Origin: Serratia sp. Ag1
Lineage (GTDB): Bacteria; Pseudomonadota; Gammaproteobacteria; Enterobacterales; Enterobacteriaceae
Length of the DNA: 36,942 nt
Direction: 5' to 3'
NCBI RefSeq assembly: GCF_000743355.1
Contig: NZ_JQEI01000006.1
Location: forward strand, 1-36,942
Shown: positions 22,264 through 30,957 of the stretch, piece after piece
Position numbering within the stretch: the stretch's first letter is position 1
Layout: every line of letters begins with the position of its first letter
Made by a program: the position numbers and the translations under genes
The notes under the pieces: model-generated
Told to the model about the DNA's origin: nothing
What the model saw: the letters and a program-made list of their open reading frames with translations, nothing else
Database searches by the model: none

Positions 22264-24381
22264 TTACTTGGCCGTCACCGTGACAGGTGCAGTCTCATTC
22301 TGTGCGGCATCGATCGCACTAATCAGGTAGATATAACCGTTACCAAGCGCATTATTATCCTGATAGCGGAAGGTGTTATCCTTCCCACGCCACACTTTGG
22401 CAATGATATTTTTAGGATCGGCAAAAATCGCCCCGGTCTTGCCGGTTCCGCGATAGATCACATAGTAGCGCGTATCATTGTCTGCGGTGTCCGCCCAGCT
22501 AAAGGCATTTTTACTGCCAGATTCAAAGTAAGCCTGCTGAGGCAACGTGGTCACTTTGTGGTCCAGCCAAGGCTTGCTTGGTGGCAAGGTCGGCGTACTG
22601 AGATAAGTCTGCGACAACAACTCGATAGCCGCATTCTTCGCGCCGTGAGCCGCCTGCTGTGCCACCGGCAGTGCGCCAACATTGGAAACCAGCAGATCGT
22701 TGTAGCTGAAGAAAACACTACCGGAAACATGGCTGAGTTCCTGGTTATAGCGCATCTGGTTAGGTATCTCTGCAGGGTTCATCCAGGCAGCATCAAACGA
22801 GGCATTAGAAACATGCTTATAGTTGGCATGGCCTATATAAAGCTGCGTGTGCGACCCCTCCATCTGATTATTCCACCAAGTAGCCAGTTCACCATAAGGT
22901 GCCGCTGCCTGATCAAAGCTCCAGTAAATCTGTGGCACAACGTAGTCAACCAGTTCTTCTTTAACCCACTTCCGGGTATCGGCAAAAATGCTGCCACTGT
23001 ATGACTGTGAAGAACCAAGCGGCGTATTAGAACCCAGCTCATTGCGCCCTTTATGTTCCCAAATACCAAACGGGCTGATGCCAAACTGCACCGCAGTACC
23101 CTGCTCCTGATTATGTTGGGTAATAACGTTCTGAACGCGGCTGATCAACCGGGTGATATTATCGCGGCGCCAATCTTCGATCCCTTGCTTTGTATCAGGG
23201 TACTGATTATTAATCAGGCCATAGGTTTCAAATGCTGCCCTATCCTCGCCTTTATCGCCAAACTGCACATTGACGCCATTCACCGTAATACGGTAAGGAT
23301 AAAAATAATCATCGAAATGGATGGCATCAACATCATACTTACGCACCACTTCTTCGACCGTATCAGCCACATGGTCAATCACTTCAGGGATGGCCGGGTT
23401 TAAGAATAACTTCTCGTCAAAGCTCAATACCCATTGTGGATTTTTCGCCGCAAAATTGTCTGCAGACATGATCCCGGCACTCACCAGATAGCTAATCTGC
23501 TGTTCCGTACTTAAGGCTAAAATCTCTTCGGCAGATAAGCCCTGGGCATTATTTTTTAACAGGCTGCTGATCTTGGCATTGGTCACCCGGTACGGGTTAA
23601 ACCAGGCATGATATTCCATACCGCGCTGATGGGTTTGTTCAACCATCCACGTCAGAGGATCATAACCCGGATCTTTACCCTGCTGCCCGCTGAGATACTG
23701 CGACCAAGGGTTAATGTCGGAGGCATAATAAGCATCCAGCATTGGACGGATCTGGAAGATCATCGCATTCATATTCAGCGCAGAGAATCGGTCCAGTATC
23801 CCTAAATAGGTCTGCTTAAAGGCTTGCTCGCTATTGACAAATGGCATATTGAGATTGCCGATGGTCGCGACCCAAGCACTTCTGAAGGCATGTTTCGGCG
23901 CAATATAATTATCGGGGATACTGATAAGCTGATTAGCCCCTTTATAAAGATCAACGGGGATATTAACATCGTAACCGTATGTCCCGTCAGCATTCTTGAC
24001 GTATTTATATAAAGGAGAGAAAGTTTGCACCGGCTTATCGGTATCGCCACCATCGGTATTACCACCGTCAGTATTGCCACCGTCGGTATTGCCGCCGTCA
24101 GTATTGCCACCATCGGTATTACCACCGTCAGTATTGCCGCCATCGGTATTACCACCGTCAGTATTGCCGCCATCGGTATTACCACCATCGGTATTACCGC
24201 CGTCAGTATTACCACCGTCGGTATCGCCACCATTGCTATTGCTATTATCGCCGCTACCCGTATCAGTCGTATTAGTACCGTTATTAGCTGTTGCCACACC
24301 AGAGTCACAACCAAACAGCATTCCAGTAGCAAGAACCAATGCGATCATTTTTGCTGCGATGGAAAGAGAGCTAGTATGCAT
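22264..24381 (-). CDS. GHL10/DigH-like glycoside hydrolase lipoprotein with GGNTD repeats
   Basis: 705 residues from ATG 24381 (AAAGGA 8 bp upstream). Residues 1-25 are a lipoprotein signal ending in MLFGC, with Asp at +2. A low-complexity tract of GGNTD units, about 12 copies, follows. The catalytic domain (from about 150) carries [40 protein letters not shown] and [20 protein letters not shown]. These are typical of the GHL10 family to which E. coli DigH (YddW) belongs, a glycosidase acting on denuded peptidoglycan. A C-terminal fibronectin-like domain (residues about 590-705) is also present. The gene is the last of the GH3-porin-GHL10 series. A repeat element separates it from the porin gene. 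Confidence 0.85.
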   Translation of the reverse strand: MHTSSLSIAAKMIALVLATGMLFGCDSGVATANNGTNTTDTGSGDNSNSNGGDTDGGNTDGGNTDGGNTDGGNTDGGNTDGGNTDGGNTDGGNTDGGNTDGGNTDGGNTDGGDTDKPVQTFSPLYKYVKNADGTYGYDVNIPVDLYKGANQLISIPDNYIAPKHAFRSAWVATIGNLNMPFVNSEQAFKQTYLGILDRFSALNMNAMIFQIRPMLDAYYASDINPWSQYLSGQQGKDPGYDPLTWMVEQTHQRGMEYHAWFNPYRVTNAKISSLLKNNAQGLSAEEILALSTEQQISYLVSAGIMSADNFAAKNPQWVLSFDEKLFLNPAIPEVIDHVADTVEEVVRKYDVDAIHFDDYFYPYRITVNGVNVQFGDKGEDRAAFETYGLINNQYPDTKQGIEDWRRDNITRLISRVQNVITQHNQEQGTAVQFGISPFGIWEHKGRNELGSNTPLGSSQSYSGSIFADTRKWVKEELVDYVVPQIYWSFDQAAAPYGELATWWNNQMEGSHTQLYIGHANYKHVSNASFDAAWMNPAEIPNQMRYNQELSHVSGSVFFSYNDLLVSNVGALPVAQQAAHGAKNAAIELLSQTYLSTPTLPPSKPWLDHKVTTLPQQAYFESGSKNAFSWADTADNDTRYYVIYRGTGKTGAIFADPKNIIAKVWRGKDNTFRYQDNNALGNGYIYLISAIDAAQNETAPVTVTAK
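24048..24225. repeat. In-frame 15-bp tandem repeat (GGNTD coding)
   Basis: Twelve or so units of 15 bp (variants of ACCACCGTCAGTATT and GCCGCCATCGGTATT on the plus strand) encode the repeating GGNTD linker in the lipoprotein gene. Each unit is a multiple of three, so copy-number change would lengthen or shorten the linker without a frameshift. Confidence 0.88.
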
Positions 24382-24409
24382 TTTCAGAGTCCTTTTCAAG
24401 TTGATAACA

Positions 24410-24533
24410 TATACCCGTCATACTTCAAGTTGCTTGAGTATTGGTTTACCCCGTCGCCCCAGTCACATAGTGGGCTATGCTCCTGGGGCCTCCGTTGCTG
24501 ACCACCTACAAGCAACTCGAATTATTTAGGGGT
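24410..24533. repeat. Dispersed intergenic repeat, copy A
   Basis: A unit of about 124 bp between the porin and GHL10 genes. It starts TATACCCGTCATACTTCAAG, continues TTGCTTGAG, and ends CAAGCAACTCGAATTATTTA. The ends are inverted relative to each other in part (CAAGTTGC/GCAA), so the transcript can fold. Similar copies occur at 25585, 28095 and 33014. Confidence 0.75.
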
Positions 24534-24538
24534 TAGCA

Positions 24539-25534
24539 TTACCAGGAATATTTGACGCCAACGGAATACAGACGGAAGTCCTGTTGGTTATTATCCCCGT
24601 GAGTAATGGTCACAACCTGGCTGTTTTTTGACTTATCCCAATGGGTAGTCTCCCATGCCATGTTGGTCCATAACGTGACTTTAGGAGTCAGGTTGTAGTT
24701 AACAATCAGACCGAGTCTTAACCCACCTAAATCTGCACTGTTAGTTGTTTCCCCCGTCAGCGGGTTATAATTCTTCTCGCTCAGGAAGAAACGGAAATAA
24801 GGCTGTAGGTTCCATTCTTCATTAATTTTGGTCGGGAAGTAACCACGGATCTGGTTCTGCTCCCAGGTTTTAGTGCCGCTGCTGTTCCAGGTCCAGTCGG
24901 TATAATACATCAGCTTAGCGGTGAAATTATCGTTAAACCGATATTGTAAGCCGTGCTCACTTTCCCACTCCCACTCATTAACATAAGGCCCTGAGAAGGT
25001 GTTGTCGTAATAGTACCCGGCATCCCAGAAAACGAAGGACAGCTGATCGTTGAATTTGTAAGCACCACTTGGAATCAACCAGTATGAATGGTATGAGTTT
25101 TTAGCCGGTTGCCCGGAGCGGACATCATTCGATTCTTTTCTGTAGACAAAGCTGATATTAAGATTGCCTTCATCACCTTTATACAGTTTACGGTTAGCCT
25201 GTAACTGTAAACGGTTACGATTATAAGAGGTCTCTCTGGATTCATAGTTAGTGGTATAATTTCGCATAGAGACTTTATATTCCATAAAGTAACCCCAGTT
25301 TGAGTCAGGTTTATTAATACTTACCTGAACAGCCGGGCTAACCTTATCAAATACTCGCTCGCCATTGACACGATGGCCTCTAAAATCTTCAACTTCCAGG
25401 AATGTATTGGTATTTACCTGCCATGGTAACTCCTGTAATTGTTGAGCTTCAATTTGGTCATCAACTTTGGCCAATGCAGAAAAAGGATGCGCGAACAGAG
25501 CCAGCGAGACTAATGCTAACTGATAGTTTTTCAT
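24539..25534 (-). CDS. OmpG-like outer-membrane porin
   Basis: 331 residues from ATG 25534 (AAGG site 6 bp upstream); the frame upstream to 25567 is rejected since the signal peptide starts here (MKNYQLALVSLALFAHPFSA, cleavage before LAKVDD). The mature part is a series of alternating amphipathic strands with aromatic girdles, and a terminal Trp (YSVGVKYSW) fits the OMP C-terminal signal. Strand segments such as NQIRGYFPTKINEEWNLQPY resemble OmpG, a monomeric 14-strand sugar porin. In this position, between two glycosidase genes, it probably imports or exports oligosaccharides derived from glycan degradation. The KdgM-like family is an alternative. Confidence 0.75.
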   Translation of the reverse strand: MKNYQLALVSLALFAHPFSALAKVDDQIEAQQLQELPWQVNTNTFLEVEDFRGHRVNGERVFDKVSPAVQVSINKPDSNWGYFMEYKVSMRNYTTNYESRETSYNRNRLQLQANRKLYKGDEGNLNISFVYRKESNDVRSGQPAKNSYHSYWLIPSGAYKFNDQLSFVFWDAGYYYDNTFSGPYVNEWEWESEHGLQYRFNDNFTAKLMYYTDWTWNSSGTKTWEQNQIRGYFPTKINEEWNLQPYFRFFLSEKNYNPLTGETTNSADLGGLRLGLIVNYNLTPKVTLWTNMAWETTHWDKSKNSQVVTITHGDNNQQDFRLYSVGVKYSW

Positions 25535-25584
25535 ATAATACCTTGCCAATTTTAAGAATAAGTTCAAGCCTGTAATGACAGGTT

Positions 25585-25692
25585 ATATACCCGTCATACT
25601 TCAAGTTGCTTGGGTGTTGGCTGCGTTACTCGGCCCATCCTGGGGCTTCGCTCAGTTGCCGCCTACAAGCAACTCGAATTATTTTGGGTATA
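25585..25692. repeat. Dispersed intergenic repeat, copy B
   Basis: About 108 bp between the GH3 and porin genes. It begins TATACCCGTCATACTTCAAG and ends CAAGCAACTCGAATTATTTT followed by GGGTATA. It shares both ends with copy A but has a different middle section. It fills nearly the whole spacer. Confidence 0.75.
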
Positions 25693-25694
25693 AG

Positions 25695-27581
25695 TCAGTA
25701 AGTTAAACCATGCCCGAATGGATAGATAATCTCACCCTGCGGGTTTCTGATATCAACCGGTAACTTACCTCTTGGCATATTCAAGGCTAAATGATTCTCG
25801 CCAGTACTAAACAGCGTTCTGATACCCGCTTTAATATTCGCTTCCAGAGAGTTTCGGTTATTGTTGGTCACGTCAAAACCCGTAATGCCATAAACAGCCA
25901 GGTTAGCTTTCACATTATCCAGATAGGCGATGTCGTAAGGGTTACGAGAAGCAATCACCACCAGGGGTTTGTTCATTTTCGCTGCCTGATCGATCACCTG
26001 TTGTGCAGCAGTATCTTTAGCTTTCAGATTATAAGTAACCAAGATGACGAAATCATTAGCCTGAATTTTTGCTGCCAGATCGTTTGGCAACGTTTTTTCA
26101 TCCAGTTTGAACGCGGAGCTGGTAACTGTAATTGTTTTCCCTTTCAGTTCGCTGGCAATAGCCTCCAGCTCATTACTGATAATCTTGTTCCGGGCATTCT
26201 CATCAGAGATCACCAACAGATTATTTTGTGCTTTCAGTTGATAAGGTAACAAACGCTCATTCTTGATCAATGTAATAGCATTTTCAGCAACCTGCTTTTC
26301 AAAACGCTTATGTTCTGGTGATGCTACAACGGATTTGGCGTAATCCAGGCTATGCGGGCTATAAGGCGTTACTTTCTTGGCCAGTTTAGTCTCAACCACC
26401 TGTGTTGCTGCCTGCTGTAAACGTGCGGCAAGTTCAGGCTTTTTCTGGCTTTCAGTTTCAAGATAGCGATAGAGATTTTCCAGTTGCTCAATACCCTGCT
26501 GATCCCAGATATGTACAGGCATAACGATAACATCGCTTCCCGCCATCAACGCCATTTCGGTCGCTTCAGACGCACCAAAGTTATCGGCAATCGCCCCCAT
26601 ATCCATAGCATCGGTAAACACCAATCCTTTGAACTTCAGCTCATCACGCAAAATACCGCTGATGATTTTCTTGGATAACGTCGCAGGCAGGCCAATCTCG
26701 GTCCCGTCTTTTTTGGAGATCACTTTGGTATCATCCAGCGCTGGCACGATAATATGCGCAGTCAGCACGGCATCAAGACCATTCTCAACGGCATTTTTGA
26801 AAGGCACCAGATCCGTTTGCCGCCATTCCTTTTCAGAATAAGAAACCTGCGGTAAACCAAAGTGTGAATCTGTGGCTACGTTGCCATGCCCTGGAAAATG
26901 CTTCGCAGTCGCCAATACTGAGTTCTGATGCAACCCTTTGATATAAGAGGCTGACATACCGTTGACCAAATCAATATTGCTGCCAAACGAACGTACACCG
27001 ATCACCGGGTTGTTTTGATTGGTGTTAACATCCAACACTGGCGCAAAGTTGATGTGAACGCCTAACGCATTGAGTTCCGCACCATGCACTTCGCCAACGC
27101 CTTGCGCCATGCTTTCATTGCGGGTTGCAGACAGCGCCATATTACCTGGCATTTCTGTCCCCTCGCGCAAGCGGGTCACATAGCCCCCTTCCTGATCGGT
27201 GCTGATCAGCAACGGCAGTTGATAGCTGGCTTTTTGCAAATCCTGTATCAACTGATAACTCTGTGGAGTATTGATAAAGTTTTCACGAAACAGGATCACC
27301 GAGCCTAAACGATAATCCGTGACCACTTTGGCGAGTTCCGCAGGAAGAACCGTCACATTCTCAGGTTCGCCCGCCGCATTCTTGCCCCAGTTACGCACGT
27401 CCAGCATCAGGATCTGGCCTATTTTTTCTCTGGTACTCATTTGTGAAACAATACGCTCAGCATTTTCCTTAGGTGCGGCCCACAAAGTTTCTTGCTGATT
27501 GACCGTCATCTGTGCGTAACCACTGGTGGCTGAAAGTCCAGCAAAGCATGCTGCAATGGCTGTAATTCTGATTTTTTTCAT
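25695..27581 (-). CDS. Secreted GH3 beta-N-acetylhexosaminidase (NagZ-like)
   Basis: 628 residues. A signal peptide (MKKIRITAIAACFAGLSATS, cleavage near GYAQ) makes it periplasmic or secreted, unlike the cytosolic NagZ. The N-terminal TIM barrel has TDQEGGYVTRL, AKHFPGHGNVATDSH (the NagZ-type KHFPGHG with the Asp-x-His catalytic dyad) and VFTDAMDMGAI with the nucleophile Asp. A GH3 C-terminal alpha/beta sandwich follows. It is expected to remove GlcNAc from peptidoglycan or chitin fragments. GAGGAAATACA precedes the ATG. It is first in the GH3-porin-GHL10 group. Confidence 0.9.
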   Translation of the reverse strand: MKKIRITAIAACFAGLSATSGYAQMTVNQQETLWAAPKENAERIVSQMSTREKIGQILMLDVRNWGKNAAGEPENVTVLPAELAKVVTDYRLGSVILFRENFINTPQSYQLIQDLQKASYQLPLLISTDQEGGYVTRLREGTEMPGNMALSATRNESMAQGVGEVHGAELNALGVHINFAPVLDVNTNQNNPVIGVRSFGSNIDLVNGMSASYIKGLHQNSVLATAKHFPGHGNVATDSHFGLPQVSYSEKEWRQTDLVPFKNAVENGLDAVLTAHIIVPALDDTKVISKKDGTEIGLPATLSKKIISGILRDELKFKGLVFTDAMDMGAIADNFGASEATEMALMAGSDVIVMPVHIWDQQGIEQLENLYRYLETESQKKPELAARLQQAATQVVETKLAKKVTPYSPHSLDYAKSVVASPEHKRFEKQVAENAITLIKNERLLPYQLKAQNNLLVISDENARNKIISNELEAIASELKGKTITVTSSAFKLDEKTLPNDLAAKIQANDFVILVTYNLKAKDTAAQQVIDQAAKMNKPLVVIASRNPYDIAYLDNVKANLAVYGITGFDVTNNNRNSLEANIKAGIRTLFSTGENHLALNMPRGKLPVDIRNPQGEIIYPFGHGLTY

Positions 27582-28094
27582 TGTATTTCCTCATTGTCAT
27601 CCCAAGCAGGCAAAATAATAAATTCCATAAAATAAAACAAAAAAGAATTTAATATTCTTGTCATCGGTCACAATACTTATCGAGCTGTATAAGAATTACA
27701 CTCAAAATTAGGATATTCCTTATAAATTAACGCCATGGTTATTCCAGGTATTTTTTCGCCACCTAAAAAAATAAATACTAATTAAAAATCAATGATATAT
27801 ACACAATTACAAATACATTAAGTTGATTATTTGATATGAACACATTCATAAAACAAATGATTATACATTAATCATTAATAATAATTAATTATCTATTACA
27901 GCGTGAAAAATATGCGGTAAGTTCAATATTTACGCGAGAACGGTTTTTTAAAGGCACGAGAGGAGATATTTTCAGGGGAAACGATTGAGGTGACTTATTT
28001 AGCAAACTCGCTACTGACAAAAATAACACGCTGACTTTGTAAAAACTCACTCCCCCTAATTACGTGAAGTGACCGGAATACCTGAGGCGATCTT

Positions 28095-28148
28095 TTATCC
28101 CCTTTATGTCTCAAGTTGCTTGAGCGTTGACCGAATTATTTGGGGTAT
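28095..28148. repeat. Dispersed intergenic repeat, internally deleted copy
   Basis: Ends resemble the family (TCAAGTTGCTTGAG on the left, CGAATTATTTGGGGTAT on the right), but the 60-70 bp middle is missing. Confidence 0.55.
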
Positions 28149-28201
28149 CGCAGGGTGAAACTATTAAAGATTGATCGTGCCGCTAATCACCGTTAGCGTC
28201 T

Positions 28202-28228
28202 GGCCACCACACGTCAGGCGTGGTGGCC
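28202..28228 (-). terminator. Hairpin downstream of fdhF
   Basis: GGCCACCAC (28202-28210) and GTGGTGGCC (28220-28228) form a perfect 9-bp GC-rich stem 10 bp beyond the fdhF stop. A second stem, CGCTAA/TTAGCG, follows at 28182-28199. No T run, so termination may need Rho or the structure may protect the mRNA 3' end. Confidence 0.5.
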
Positions 28229-28238
28229 CAACAAACTA

Positions 28239-30386
28239 TCAGGCGCTCGGCGCCGCCTCCCGCAGTTGCTTTTTCAGGGCGCTGTATTGTTGCTGCACCT
28301 CAGCTTCCGCCCAAGCCTGATCGGCAATCGTATCCACCCGCACCGCACAGTGTTTGAACTCTGGCGTCTTGGATACCGGATCAACATGATCCAACGTCAG
28401 CTCGTTGCAGGCACCAATCCACCATTGATAGGTCATGTAGACCGCACCGGCATTCACCCGCTCAGAGACTTCGGCACGGGCCATCACCTTCCCACGGCGT
28501 GAAGCGATCCACACCAATGCCTGATCTGCAATCCCCTGTGGAGTGGCGTCATCAGGGTGGATCTGCACATAACCCGGCTCGTCTGCCAACGTCTGTAGCG
28601 CCGAACAGTTACCCGTCATCGAACGGCAACTGTAGTGGCCCACTTCGCGCACCGTGCACAGCGCCAGCGGATAGGCTTGGTCCGTTTTCTCATGTGGCGG
28701 GACCCATTCGGCACTGCACAAGTAGCCTTTGCCCGTCGGCGTACTGAATTTATTGCCTTGGTACAGATAAGGGGTGCCCGGGTGATCCTCGCTCGGGCAG
28801 GGCCAAGCCACATAACCCAAGCCAGCCATTTTTTCATAGGTCGCTCCATAGAAATTGGGGCATAACTGGCGCAACTCATCCCAGATTTCCTTGGTGTCGT
28901 GATACGACATCGGGTAACCCATCGCACTGGCCAACAGGCTGACGATCTCCCAGTCGGGTTTCACATCGCCAACTGGCTCAATCGCCTTGCTAAAGCGCTG
29001 GAAACCGCGATCGGCACAGGTATAAACCCCCTCGTGTTCGCCCCACGAGGTAGCTGGCAGAACCACATCGGCCATATAAGCCGTTTTGGTCATAAAAATG
29101 TCCTGCACAATCACCAGTTCCAACTGTTCAAACGCACTACGCATCGCCGCCAAGTCCGGCTCAGTCTGGATCGGATCTTCACCAAAGATGTAATAGGCTT
29201 TCAACTTGCCTTCGGCCACTTTGTGCGGCACATCGGTAATGGCATAGCCAATCTCCATCGGCAGGCGGTCAACCCCCCAGGCTTTGGCAAATTTGGCGCT
29301 GGCCGCCGCGTCGCTGACCTTCTCGTAACCCGGGAAGGTATTGGGCAATACGCCCATATCGCAAGCCCCCTGCACGTTATTCTGGCCACGCACCGGGCCC
29401 ACGCCAACGTTGGGCCGCCCCAGGTTGCCGGTCAACAGCGCCAGTGAAGATAGCCCTTTGACCACATCTACCGCCTGCCCCCACTGGGTTACACCCATGC
29501 CCCAAAGAATGGTGGCGGTCGGCGCCGCCGCATAGGTTCTGATGGCCTCGCGGATCTGCTGCGCCGTTAAGCCAGTAATATTGGCGACGTATTCTGGCGT
29601 ATATTTTGCTACCGTCTGGCGCAGTTGCTCGAAACCTTCGGTATAGGATTCGACATAGCTTTTGTTGTACAAGCCTTCTTCGATCAAGACGTGAATAAAA
29701 GCATTCACCAATGCCATGTTGCTACCGTTTTTCAGCGGTAGCCACTGGTCGGCGATACGCGCGGTTTCGATATAACGTGGATCGCAGACGATCACTTTGG
29801 CCCCTTTAGCCTTCGCTTTCAGGATGCGCCGCGCCACAATCGGGTGCGAATCCGCCGCGTTATAGCCGAAGATCAGCAGGCATTCGGTATTTTCCAACTC
29901 ATTGATGGAGTTGCTCATCGCCCCATTGCCCAACGTCTGCTGCAGCCCCGCCACCGACGGGCCATGGCACAGGCGGGCACAGCAATCGACATTATTGGTG
30001 CCGATCACCGCACGGGCAAATTTCTGCATCACATAGTTGGCTTCGTTGCCTGGGCCGCGCGAGGAACCGGTCATCATGATCGCATCCGCACCATGCTGCT
30101 GTTTTATCGCAGACAGCTTTTCGCTGACGTAACGGATAGCCTCATCCCAACTGACTTCTTCAAATGCGCCGCCGCGCTGGCGACGGATCAACGGAGCAGT
30201 AAGGCGCGGGGTCAGCAGTTTAGTATCCTGCAAGAAATCCCAGCCGTAATAGCCTTTCAGGCACAGTTCGCCCTGGTTGGTAACGCCATTGGCCGGTTGA
30301 GCACTGATAATTTTGCCATTTTCTACCAGCAGATTCAGTTTGCAGCCAGAGCCGCAGTACGGGCAAACCGTCGTGATTTTTTCCAT
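28239..30386 (-). CDS. fdhF: Formate dehydrogenase H alpha subunit, cysteine form
   Basis: 715 residues from ATG 30386 (AGGGAGAAG site), the same length as E. coli FdhF. The N-terminal VCPYCGSGCKLNLLV (with a later CLKGYYGWDF) binds the 4Fe-4S cluster. The molybdopterin domains follow throughout (GSSRGPGNEANYVMQKFARA, GMGVTQWGQ, VREVGHYSCRSMTGN). In the catalytic loop the sequence reads NNVDCCARLCHGPSV, with a TGC codon where E. coli has selenocysteine (UGA, residue 140). It should oxidise formate at bis-MGD. Its position after aegA and hydN, 22 bp downstream, suggests electron transfer to these Fe-S proteins rather than to hydrogenase 3; no hyc genes are in the window. Confidence 0.93.
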   Translation of the reverse strand: MEKITTVCPYCGSGCKLNLLVENGKIISAQPANGVTNQGELCLKGYYGWDFLQDTKLLTPRLTAPLIRRQRGGAFEEVSWDEAIRYVSEKLSAIKQQHGADAIMMTGSSRGPGNEANYVMQKFARAVIGTNNVDCCARLCHGPSVAGLQQTLGNGAMSNSINELENTECLLIFGYNAADSHPIVARRILKAKAKGAKVIVCDPRYIETARIADQWLPLKNGSNMALVNAFIHVLIEEGLYNKSYVESYTEGFEQLRQTVAKYTPEYVANITGLTAQQIREAIRTYAAAPTATILWGMGVTQWGQAVDVVKGLSSLALLTGNLGRPNVGVGPVRGQNNVQGACDMGVLPNTFPGYEKVSDAAASAKFAKAWGVDRLPMEIGYAITDVPHKVAEGKLKAYYIFGEDPIQTEPDLAAMRSAFEQLELVIVQDIFMTKTAYMADVVLPATSWGEHEGVYTCADRGFQRFSKAIEPVGDVKPDWEIVSLLASAMGYPMSYHDTKEIWDELRQLCPNFYGATYEKMAGLGYVAWPCPSEDHPGTPYLYQGNKFSTPTGKGYLCSAEWVPPHEKTDQAYPLALCTVREVGHYSCRSMTGNCSALQTLADEPGYVQIHPDDATPQGIADQALVWIASRRGKVMARAEVSERVNAGAVYMTYQWWIGACNELTLDHVDPVSKTPEFKHCAVRVDTIADQAWAEAEVQQQYSALKKQLREAAPSA

Positions 30387-30408
30387 TGTTCTTCTCCCTG
30401 TACGATGG

Positions 30409-30936
30409 TTATTGCAACAGATTCGGCGTCGCGCCGAGTGCTGCACGCTGTTGCCTTTCCCGCTGCATCGCTTGCAGATCGGCGGGCCTTATCAGCTTCA
30501 ACGCCGCTGTCGGGCAAACCTCAATGCAGGCCGGGCCAGCGCTGCGCCCATCGCAGAGATCGCATTTGTTGGCTTGCGCCTGGCTTTGTGTGCGGCTATC
30601 ACGGCTGCTGTGATTCACCACCACTTCCATCGCACCATAAGGACATACCACCATGCAGCTCTTGCAACCGATGCAACGCGACTGCATCACTTGCACACTG
30701 CCGTTATGGTTATAGATCGCTTCGTTCGGGCAGGCATTCAGGCAAGGGGCATTCTCGCACTGGCGGCACAGCATCGGTGCGCTGACGCTGAAGGTTTTCA
30801 TCACTTTCAGGCGTGGATTAAAATTTTCCGGCGTGAGTGGCTGGGGGTTGTCACCCAGGTGCGCCATGGCACAGGCGATCTCGCAAGTGCGGCAACCGAT
30901 GCACTGCTGCATGTCGGCGATAACAAATTGATTCAT
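30409..30936 (-). CDS. hydN: Electron-transfer ferredoxin-type protein HydN
   Basis: A 175-residue protein with four 4Fe-4S cluster motifs: CIGCRTCEIAC, CRQCENAPCLNACP, CIGCKSCMVVCPYG and CDLC...CIEVCPTAAL. It matches HydN (and YgfS) in length and motif order. It would pass electrons from FdhF to AegA. AAGGAG precedes the ATG; the gene starts 21 bp after aegA and ends 22 bp before fdhF, so one operon is likely. Confidence 0.92.
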   Translation of the reverse strand: MNQFVIADMQQCIGCRTCEIACAMAHLGDNPQPLTPENFNPRLKVMKTFSVSAPMLCRQCENAPCLNACPNEAIYNHNGSVQVMQSRCIGCKSCMVVCPYGAMEVVVNHSSRDSRTQSQAQANKCDLCDGRSAGPACIEVCPTAALKLIRPADLQAMQRERQQRAALGATPNLLQ

Positions 30937-30957
30937 TACGCTTCTCCTTAGGCCGCG

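Larger units (their letters stand above)
27582..28238. other. AT-rich intergenic region upstream of the GH3 gene
   Basis: No CDS seen in about 650 bp. Positions 27600-27920 are very AT-rich with runs like TAATAATAATTAATTATC and likely hold the GH3 promoter. Then comes a short copy of the dispersed repeat (28095-28148), and two hairpins (28182-28199 and 28202-28228) behind fdhF. Confidence 0.5.

Noticed and set aside
23996-24529. Plus-strand ORF of repeated VLPPS units
   Set aside because: It is the antisense reading of the GGNTD repeat in the lipoprotein gene; low complexity and no start signal.
28499-29535. Plus-strand ORFs opposite fdhF
   Set aside because: They are shadows of the high-GC fdhF codons, with no ribosome-binding sites or family resemblance.
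29960-30000. Possible selenocysteine codon in fdhF
   Set aside because: The codon at the E. coli U140 position reads TGC on the coding strand, so it is cysteine and no SECIS element is needed.
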